DNA of 5,608 nt from Lachnospiraceae bacterium (lineage in GTDB: Bacteria > Bacillota > Clostridia > Lachnospirales > Lachnospiraceae), in assembly GCA_017473665.1 (NCBI GenBank), contig JAFUKK010000082.1, positions 1 through 5,608 on the forward strand, in the 5' to 3' direction. A program made the translations under genes and the position numbers. Positions 1 to 4,259 of the stretch are shown one piece after another. The notes beneath the pieces are model-generated. The model did not search any database and was not told where the DNA came from. It worked only from the letters and a program-made list of their open reading frames with translations. The stretch's first letter is position 1, and every line of letters begins with the position of its first letter.

Positions 1-975
1 GTCCATACACACACGACCGATAATAGGTGCTTGCTTCCCTCCAATCAGTACATATCCCTTATTGGACAGGGAACGGGGATAGCCGTCACCATAGCCTACA
101 GGAACTGTAGCCACACGGGTGGTCTTTTGCGTTGTATAGGTGCCGCCGTAGCTAACCGTCTGTCCCGGTTGCATCGTCTTAATATAGGTAATATGACTAT
201 ATAAAGACAATGCTGCCCTAAGACTTGCCGCATCCTTATTTACCTGACTGGACGGATATAATCCGTACATAGTAATACCCGCACGAACCAAATCATAATT
301 GGCCTCCTGCCAATCTAAAATAGCCGCACTATTAGAGCTGTGCTTCAGGGGAATAACATACTGTAATACCTCTTCTGCCCGTTGTACAAACTCTTCAAAC
401 ACCTGAATCTGATGTCGGGTAAACTCCACCTCTGCCTCATCCGCTTTGGCGAAGTGTGTAAATATACCTTCTATTTCCAACCCTTCTGTGTTTTTTAATG
501 CTTGGATAAAAGAAAGCCCTTCTTCATTGGGAGCAATACCTATTCTACCCATTCCTGTATCTACCTTTACATGGACATGAATAGTTTTACCCACTTTGGC
601 AGCTGCAGCCTGTAACAGCGGCAAATCTTCCGGGCTGAATACCGCGGGACGAAGTTCCTCCCGGGCAATCAGTTCATACGCATAGGGAAAGGAATAGCCC
701 AAAATAATAATTGGCTTGGTAATCCCTGCATTGCGTAGAATATGAGCCTCTTCTACCGTGGCTGTTGCAAATCCGTACATAAAGCTTAAAGGTTCTAAAC
801 TTTTCGCTATAGGAATACTGCCATGGCCATAACCGTCCGCTTTTACCACTGCGACCATTTGGGTATGGGCATCCAGAATGGCATGCATATTTTTCATATT
901 AGTTTCAATGGCATCCAGGTCAATCTCTGCATACACCCTGGCGTAGCTGTCCATTATCTCTTTAATATCTTTCAT
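1..975 (-). CDS. alr: Alanine racemase, PLP-dependent (3' end cut by window edge)
   Basis: Interconverts L- and D-alanine in the cytoplasm, supplying D-alanine for peptidoglycan. Translating the minus strand from the ATG at 975-973 gives 325 uninterrupted codons to the left edge; the family is usually about 370-390 residues, so roughly 50-60 C-terminal residues lie outside. The N-terminal PLP barrel carries VVKADGYGHG with the PLP-binding lysine at residue 45. RAGITMYG has the arginine (231) expected to contact the PLP ring nitrogen. VSYGGTY has the second catalytic base, tyrosine 276, in the C-terminal beta domain. The last visible residues, GRVCMD, contain the substrate-contacting methionine (324). 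Spacing between these residues agrees with characterised bacterial Alr. The start is supported by GGTG five bases upstream of the ATG. It lies 47 bp after nnr and is probably co-transcribed. No missing catalytic residue or frameshift was seen. Which biosynthetic or catabolic alr paralogue this is cannot be told. Confidence 0.97.
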   Translation of the reverse strand, partial: MKDIKEIMDSYARVYAEIDLDAIETNMKNMHAILDAHTQMVAVVKADGYGHGSIPIAKSLEPLSFMYGFATATVEEAHILRNAGITKPIIILGYSFPYAYELIAREELRPAVFSPEDLPLLQAAAAKVGKTIHVHVKVDTGMGRIGIAPNEEGLSFIQALKNTEGLEIEGIFTHFAKADEAEVEFTRHQIQVFEEFVQRAEEVLQYVIPLKHSSNSAAILDWQEANYDLVRAGITMYGLYPSSQVNKDAASLRAALSLYSHITYIKTMQPGQTVSYGGTYTTQKTTRVATVPVGYGDGYPRSLSNKGYVLIGGKQAPIIGRVCMD

Positions 976-986
976 TTTATCACCAT

Positions 987-1002
987 AATCGGTCACCCGA
1001 TT
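987..1002 (-). other. Small hairpin with GNRA loop between nnr and alr
   Basis: In the minus-strand RNA this reads AATCGG-GTGA-CCGATT, a 6-bp perfect stem closed by a GTGA loop, which fits the stable GNRA tetraloop class. It ends two bases before the GGTG ribosome-binding site of alr. No U-run follows, so it is not a standard terminator. It may be an mRNA-processing or stability element or may tune alr translation; this is inference, and chance is possible for a stem this short. Confidence 0.4.
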
Positions 1003-1022
1003 CTCTCTATATTTACTACAAA

Positions 1023-2519
1023 TTACATCTGTTCATTAACGCAGAGAGCCTCTACAATGTCTGACGCCATACAGCCATGGACACCACATCTTTCACATGC
1101 CTGTGCACCGGCCAATGCGTGAATTGCTACTCCCTTGGAAGCGGCCTCAAAACCACTCAGCCCCTGGGCAGTCAAACCTGCAATAATCCCTGTAAGTACA
1201 TCTCCACTGCCTGCAGTGGCTAATCCACTATTGCAACAGAAGGAAGTACAAATAGAATAATGTTCATTTCCGGTAAAGGTAATGGCATCTTTGGCTACCA
1301 ACGTACATTTCAGCTGAGTGGCCCAATATTTCGCAGCGCCGGGCATTGCATTTTTTAATGCAGCCATCTTTGTACCGGTAAGTCTGGACAATTCTCCCAT
1401 GTGAGGCGTAAGTATCAATGTACGTCCCTTTTCCCCCTGCTGTTTGAGTAATTCTATTAAATCTTCCTGTGCTGATAGTATATTAATACCATCAGCATCA
1501 ATTATCAAGGGTAAATCACTGCATTTCAGACAATAGCATAAATATTCTCGCATCTCCTGACTCTGTCCGCAACCGGGGCCAAATACTATCACATCTGCCC
1601 ATGCAAGCCCATCCTTAAGTTCCTCCAGGGTACCCGGCAATACCTCCGGTACTAATGCTGTCAAAGGCATCCTGTTGTCGGGGTGGCTTAATACTTTGAC
1701 CATCCCTGCCCCTGTTCGATAACATGCTTTGGCACAAAGTGCCGCAGCACCAACCATCTTATCAGAGCCTGCTATCATCAATACCTTTCCAAAGGTCCCT
1801 TTATTACCCAATGGATCTCTTTGGGGCAATAGCTGTGATATGGTCTCATCATAGGTAAACATCCCCGGCTTTTTGCCCAGAAAACTCTTTTCCCGAATGC
1901 CTATATCCTCACATATTACCCGCCCTGCATGGACACATCCGGGCGCCAGTATTAATCCTCGTTTCAAGAATCCAAAGGTCACTGTGGTGTCTACCTTTAC
2001 CGCACAATGCAAGATTGCTCCTGTGTCCGTATGAATACCACTGGGAATATCAATAGCCAACTTGTATCCCTGATGGGAATTAAACCAATGAATAGCCTGT
2101 TCAAAGGCACCACTGATATCCCGGGAAATTCCCACTCCCAGTAATGCGTCTATAAGGATAGTATATTCTCCTTCCGGCAAATTGCTCCCGATTTTAATAT
2201 TATAATGCTGTAGAATATCGTATTGATTTTTCCATCCTGATGAGGAACGGGTCTTATCTCCCAGAATACATACCTCTACAAGATAACCTGCATCTGCCAT
2301 CAATCTGGCAAGTGCCAATCCGTCACCGCCATTATTACCCACTCCACAAAAGATCAATGCAGACACATCTGACGGCTCCTTATGGGAGAAACGCTCCTTA
2401 ATATGCTTTAGCACAGATAATGCTGCTCTTTCCATTAAAACCATTGCAGGAATCTTCAAAAATTCCGTAGTATTCTGGTCACATTTTCTCATTTCATCGG
2501 CAGTCACAATATATTTCAT
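1023..2519 (-). CDS. nnr: Bifunctional NAD(P)H-hydrate epimerase / ADP-dependent NAD(P)H-hydrate dehydratase
   Basis: Repairs hydrated NADH and NADPH (NADHX/NADPHX) in the cytoplasm. The N-terminal half epimerises R and S forms; the C-terminal half dehydrates the S form back to NAD(P)H using ADP. The 498 residues match the usual fused YjeF length. The YjeF_N domain (about 1-215) shows GNNGGDG at 61-67, a likely cation-binding aspartate in DALLGVG (124-130) and AIDIPSGIHTDTG (155-167). The C-terminal carbohydrate-kinase-like domain (about 225-495) shows GTFGKVLMIAGS (241-252), DADGINIL (341-348), TPHMGE (371-376) and TAGSGDVLTG (435-444), with the catalytic aspartate at 440. TPHMGE has Met where many members have Pro. 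The ATG is supported by GAGGTG five bases upstream. Nnr lies in the same direction as rex, but a hairpin terminator separates it from the gene before it, and I see no convincing promoter in the 46 bp between terminator and start. alr follows 47 bp downstream. Confidence 0.97.
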   Translation of the reverse strand: MKYIVTADEMRKCDQNTTEFLKIPAMVLMERAALSVLKHIKERFSHKEPSDVSALIFCGVGNNGGDGLALARLMADAGYLVEVCILGDKTRSSSGWKNQYDILQHYNIKIGSNLPEGEYTILIDALLGVGISRDISGAFEQAIHWFNSHQGYKLAIDIPSGIHTDTGAILHCAVKVDTTVTFGFLKRGLILAPGCVHAGRVICEDIGIREKSFLGKKPGMFTYDETISQLLPQRDPLGNKGTFGKVLMIAGSDKMVGAAALCAKACYRTGAGMVKVLSHPDNRMPLTALVPEVLPGTLEELKDGLAWADVIVFGPGCGQSQEMREYLCYCLKCSDLPLIIDADGINILSAQEDLIELLKQQGEKGRTLILTPHMGELSRLTGTKMAALKNAMPGAAKYWATQLKCTLVAKDAITFTGNEHYSICTSFCCNSGLATAGSGDVLTGIIAGLTAQGLSGFEAASKGVAIHALAGAQACERCGVHGCMASDIVEALCVNEQM

Positions 2520-2565
2520 ATTTCACCTCATCAGCTTCCGGTAATAATTTCTGATTTACAGACAC

Positions 2566-2593
2566 AAAAGGACTGTAGCAATACAGTCCTTTT
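2566..2593 (-). terminator. Hairpin terminator after the coiled-coil gene
   Basis: In the minus-strand RNA this is a perfect 12-bp stem, AAAAGGACTGTA and TACAGTCCTTTT, with a 4-base TTGC loop. It begins four bases after the TAG of the upstream gene, the normal place for an intrinsic terminator. The U-run is only four bases and belongs to the stem, pairing with the A-run, so termination may be incomplete. The symmetric A/T ends would also let it act on the plus strand. It probably splits rex plus the coiled-coil gene from nnr-alr, or lowers expression of the latter pair. Confidence 0.75.
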
Positions 2594-2597
2594 CAAA

Positions 2598-3248
2598 CTA
2601 TTCATCATTACTTGTCTTGCGCGGATATTTCTCCTCCGGATTATATTGCATGTCAAACATATCAACCACATCTGCACCAAAAATATCATGCATGTAACTA
2701 TAGATTTCATGATTCTGGATTTCCAGTTCCTGCTTACGTACCAGTTGCTTTTTCAACTGAATCCTCACCTCTGTCACCCAATCAGTAATCTCCTTGATAT
2801 TGGACGTATTTTCTTGCAGTTCTTTGTAACAATATTCCATCGTCATCAGCATTAACTGCAGATTGACCCGGTCTATTTGTCCGGGCAGTTCCATCATTTC
2901 ATCCTTGTAGCTTTCCAACCGTTCATTGCAGGCGTCTATCAGCTTCTTGGTATCCTCAATCTTTTTTTCTAATTTGGGACTTCGGTTCTGTTCCAGCTCA
3001 TCCACCATTGTCACAATATCATTCATCAGTTTCTTTTTATGAAACTTGATTTCCTTGGTTTCTGTGTGAATTTTTCCTTGGCGTTTTAATAAGGTATTCA
3101 GTTCCTCCTCCAGGCTTTTCACCGACTCACGGCTCAGCTTATTCAAAAGACGATACCATTTATTATCCAGCGTAAGCACCGGAAGCTTTTTCCCTTCCAA
3201 TGCTTTCGCAAATTCCTCTCGCTTAAACCGACCTTCTTTTTGTTCCAT
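2598..3248 (-). CDS. Conserved-looking hypothetical protein, long coiled coil, in the rex operon
   Basis: I do not recognise a named family. From the ATG at 3248-3246 it encodes 216 residues. The frame stays open upstream to a GTG at 3272 (224 residues), but that GTG has no Shine-Dalgarno site, while GGAGAG lies just before the ATG, so the ATG is preferred. The protein is highly charged and has no signal peptide or membrane segment, so it is probably cytoplasmic. After a short N-terminal region with LPVLTLDNKWYRLL (residues 22-35), heptad-like Glu/Lys/Leu helices run from about 40 to 120, break at MELPGQ (about 119-124), and continue to about 180. The C-terminal part is more globular, with HDIFGADVVDMFDMQY (187-202), then a polar tail. 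It starts 48 bp after rex and is probably co-transcribed with it under redox control. A scaffold or partner role is possible, but nothing in the sequence gives a catalytic function. Confidence 0.85.
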   Translation of the reverse strand: MEQKEGRFKREEFAKALEGKKLPVLTLDNKWYRLLNKLSRESVKSLEEELNTLLKRQGKIHTETKEIKFHKKKLMNDIVTMVDELEQNRSPKLEKKIEDTKKLIDACNERLESYKDEMMELPGQIDRVNLQLMLMTMEYCYKELQENTSNIKEITDWVTEVRIQLKKQLVRKQELEIQNHEIYSYMHDIFGADVVDMFDMQYNPEEKYPRKTSNDE

Positions 3249-3296
3249 AACTCTCCATTTCTGTGCACGCACAAAAGCTTATGGCACTGGTTATAC

Positions 3297-3929
3297 CTAA
3301 TTATCGCTACGGTTAATATTATAGGAAAGTTTCATCAAACTGTCTGATAAGTGAACATTTTCCACCTGAATTCCTTCAGGCAGATTCAAATCTACGTGAG
3401 CAAAATTCCAAATGGCACCAACACCGTTTTCCACCAAACGCTCTGCCACTTCTACTGCACTGGTCTTGGGAATCGTCAACACGGCAATTTCAATCTGGTT
3501 GGTACGTACAAATTCCTCCATCTGTTCCATAGGCATTACCTGTACGTCACGTACCTGCTTGCCCCATAACTCAGGATTCTTGTCAAACATACCCATAAAA
3601 TGAAATCCCCTACGTTCAAAATTCATATAGTTGCCCAGAGCTTGTCCCAAATTACCGGCTCCTACGATAATACACTTATGAATCCTGTCCAGTCCCAGAA
3701 TCTTACTGATTTCCTTGTATAAATATTCTACATTATAGCCATAACCTTGTTGCCCGAAACCACCAAAATTATTAAAATCCTGACGTATCTGAGATGCAGT
3801 AACTTTCATCAGCTCGCTAAGTTCCTGGGAGGAGATACGCTCCACTCCCTCATCCTTTAAATCTCCTAAATATCGGAGATATCTGGGCAACCGGCCGATT
3901 ACGGCCTGTGATATTTCTTTCTCTTCCAA
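3297..3929 (-). CDS. rex: Redox-sensing transcriptional repressor Rex
   Basis: Homodimeric repressor that reads the NADH/NAD+ ratio. It binds operators when NAD+ is high and leaves DNA when NADH binds, releasing fermentation and electron-transfer genes. The 210 residues match the family length. The N-terminal winged helix (about 1-80) has RLPRYLRYL (13-21) and the recognition region ASQIRQDF (45-52), followed by the glycine-rich GGFGQQGYGYNV (56-67). The Rossmann domain has the dinucleotide loop GAGNLGQAL (90-98), an acidic residue after the second strand in MFDKNPE (114-120), IPKTSA (153-158), WNFAHVDL (174-181) and the C-terminal swapped-helix segment LSDSLMKLSYNI (194-205). The start is TTG at 3929-3927: GGGAGG lies seven bases upstream and no in-frame ATG is nearby. 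rex is first in its operon, behind a roughly 220-base leader and a consensus promoter that overlaps Rex-like half-sites. No damage was seen. Confidence 0.97.
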   Translation of the reverse strand: MEEKEISQAVIGRLPRYLRYLGDLKDEGVERISSQELSELMKVTASQIRQDFNNFGGFGQQGYGYNVEYLYKEISKILGLDRIHKCIIVGAGNLGQALGNYMNFERRGFHFMGMFDKNPELWGKQVRDVQVMPMEQMEEFVRTNQIEIAVLTIPKTSAVEVAERLVENGVGAIWNFAHVDLNLPEGIQVENVHLSDSLMKLSYNINRSDN

Positions 3930-3936
3930 GGTAAAA

Positions 3937-3942
3937 CCTCCC
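3937..3942 (-). promoter_or_regulatory. Shine-Dalgarno site that fixes the rex TTG start
   Basis: GGGAGG on the minus strand, seven bases before the TTG codon at 3929-3927. Its strength and spacing support the non-ATG start, and the Rex N-terminus begins as expected from there. TTG usually lowers initiation, so a strong site is consistent with a modest, tuned level of repressor. Confidence 0.85.
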
Positions 3943-3985
3943 GAATCTGTCGCACTTCCCCTGCGGATTGAAAAAAATCTAGATA

Positions 3986-4006
3986 TATCATTACCATATA
4001 ATGATA
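3986..4006. repeat. AT-rich palindrome TATCATTA / TAATGATA
   Basis: Perfect 8-bp inverted arms (3986-3993 and 3999-4006) separated by CCATA. The right arm is part of the left terminal repeat of the 165-bp element, and the left arm lies just outside it. In rex mRNA it can form a weak AU hairpin followed eight bases later by seven U residues (3971-3977), which resembles a poor terminator or attenuator. It could also be a protein-binding palindrome. Confidence 0.5.
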
Positions 4007-4011
4007 CCTAC

Positions 4012-4043
4012 GGATTGCTCCGCGCTTTGCGCTCTTGCAATCC
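4012..4043. repeat. Hairpin GGATTGC / GCAATCC with inner GCGC stem
   Basis: Seven-base arms at 4012-4018 and 4037-4043 enclose a second small stem, GCGC-TTT-GCGC (4022-4032). It is GC-rich compared with the flanks and lies inside the 165-bp element. In the rex mRNA the arm at 4037-4043 could instead pair with the CAATCCG copy at 3964-3970, so two exclusive folds are possible. Confidence 0.55.
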
Positions 4044-4061
4044 TACAAACATTCGGAATCC

Positions 4062-4073
4062 GCCCTATCGGGC
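4062..4073. repeat. Short GC hairpin GCCC-TATC-GGGC
   Basis: A four-base-pair GC stem with a TATC loop inside the 165-bp element. It is short, and is listed because it falls between the two larger hairpins and adds to the regular hairpin layout of the segment. Confidence 0.35.
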
Positions 4074-4102
4074 TACTTCCTCATGTGTGTGCGGGTCTCA
4101 AG

Positions 4103-4137
4103 CTCCCATATGTTCATGCAAGCATGACATATGGGAG
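4103..4137. repeat. Large hairpin CTCCCATATG / CATATGGGAG
   Basis: Perfect 10-bp outer arms (4103-4112 and 4128-4137) and an inner CATG pair (4115-4118 with 4123-4126) form a strong interrupted stem. On the plus strand it is followed directly by TTTT, so it could stop transcripts entering from the left, but no plus-strand gene lies there. On the minus strand it would be the first hairpin of the rex leader, starting about 12 bases after the predicted transcript start. Its 5' arm, ACTCCC, is complementary to the GGGAG of the rex ribosome-binding site. Confidence 0.7.
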
Positions 4138-4155
4138 TTTTCTACCCTTGGTATC

Positions 4156-4184
4156 ATTATAATCAACTGTTAAATTCTTGTCAA
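4156..4184 (-). promoter_or_regulatory. Consensus sigma-A promoter for rex
   Basis: On the minus strand, TTGACA (4184-4179), a 17-bp spacer, then TATAAT (4161-4156): both boxes and the spacing match the consensus exactly. Predicted start is near 4149. The -10 box is made by the right terminal repeat of the 165-bp element. The -35 box and spacer overlap Rex-like half-sites, so Rex binding would block polymerase, giving autorepression. Confidence 0.85.
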
Positions 4185-4194
4185 TTCATTGACA
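4167..4194. promoter_or_regulatory. Candidate Rex operator: three half-sites at 11-bp steps
   Basis: The known Rex operator in many Firmicutes is TTGTTAA-N4-TTAACAA. Here CTGTTAA (4167-4173), TTGTCAA (4178-4184) and TTGACAG (4189-4195) are each separated by four bases. Taking adjacent pairs, each gives 11 of 14 consensus positions, so two degenerate operators share the middle half. The sites cover the rex -35 box and spacer and the -35 box of the ABC-F gene. Confounder: part of the match is forced by the two TTGACA promoter boxes, so this is a plausible operator, not a certain one. Confidence 0.5.
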
Positions 4195-4217
4195 GGAATA
4201 TTTACACGGGTTAAAAT
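4189..4217 (+). promoter_or_regulatory. Sigma-A promoter for the ABC-F gene
   Basis: TTGACA (4189-4194), a 17-bp spacer and TAAAAT (4212-4217), one mismatch from consensus. Transcription should begin near 4224, leaving about 36 untranslated bases with AAAGGG (4246-4251) as the ribosome-binding site. It points away from the rex promoter, and the two -35 boxes form the palindrome TGTCAATTCATTGACA (4179-4194). Confidence 0.85.
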
Positions 4218-4259
4218 TCTACACAGAGTATTTTTTACCGGACAGAAAGGGACATTAAA

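Larger units (their letters stand above)
3930..4149 (-). other. Long untranslated leader of rex
   Basis: If transcription starts about seven bases after the rex -10 box, near 4149, the rex mRNA has about 220 untranslated bases. I find no coding frame or recognised riboswitch in it. It contains at least four potential hairpins (arms at 4103-4137, 4062-4073, 4012-4043 and 3986-4006), then seven U residues at 3971-3977 in the minus-strand RNA and the ribosome-binding site. Most of the leader is the 165-bp inverted-repeat element described separately, so the structure may come from an inserted repeat and not from an evolved regulator. The 5' end is inferred from the promoter alone. Confidence 0.55.
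3997..4161. mobile_element. MITE-like 165-bp element with 12-bp terminal inverted repeats
   Basis: The ends are perfect inverted repeats, TATAATGATACC at 3997-4008 and GGTATCATTATA at 4150-4161. The interior has no coding frame and holds several hairpins. If the outer TA is a target-site duplication, the element proper is 161 bp with 10-bp ends, as for small non-autonomous relatives of IS630/Tc1-mariner transposons, which insert at TA. The right end overlaps the rex -10 box, so any insertion kept the gene transcribed. Seen directly: the repeats and hairpins. Inferred: mobility and family. A structured leader flanked by chance repeats is the alternative. Confidence 0.5.

Noticed and set aside
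823..1122. Plus-strand open frame of 99 codons
   Set aside because: It overlaps alr and the end of nnr antisense, has no family resemblance, and both opposite-strand genes are clearly real.
2520..2600. Separate promoter for nnr
   Set aside because: Only weak -35/-10 pairs with poor spacing were found, partly inside the terminator stem.
2646..2855. Plus-strand open frame of 69 codons
   Set aside because: Antisense to the coiled-coil gene, low complexity His/Ile/Phe composition, no ribosome-binding site or family likeness noted.
3249..3272. Upstream GTG start adding eight residues to the coiled-coil protein
   Set aside because: No Shine-Dalgarno site precedes the GTG, while the ATG at 3248 has GGAGAG just upstream.
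3351..3603. Two plus-strand open frames of 72 and 63 codons inside rex
   Set aside because: Antisense to the well-supported rex coding frame and overlapping each other in different frames.
4103..4144. Plus-strand intrinsic terminator (hairpin then TTTT)
   Set aside because: No plus-strand gene lies upstream to be terminated, and the hairpin is better explained as part of the inverted-repeat element, so it is listed as a hairpin.
3930..4149. Known riboswitch or T-box in the rex leader
   Set aside because: I looked for conserved cores of common classes and recognised none, and most of the segment is bounded by terminal repeats.
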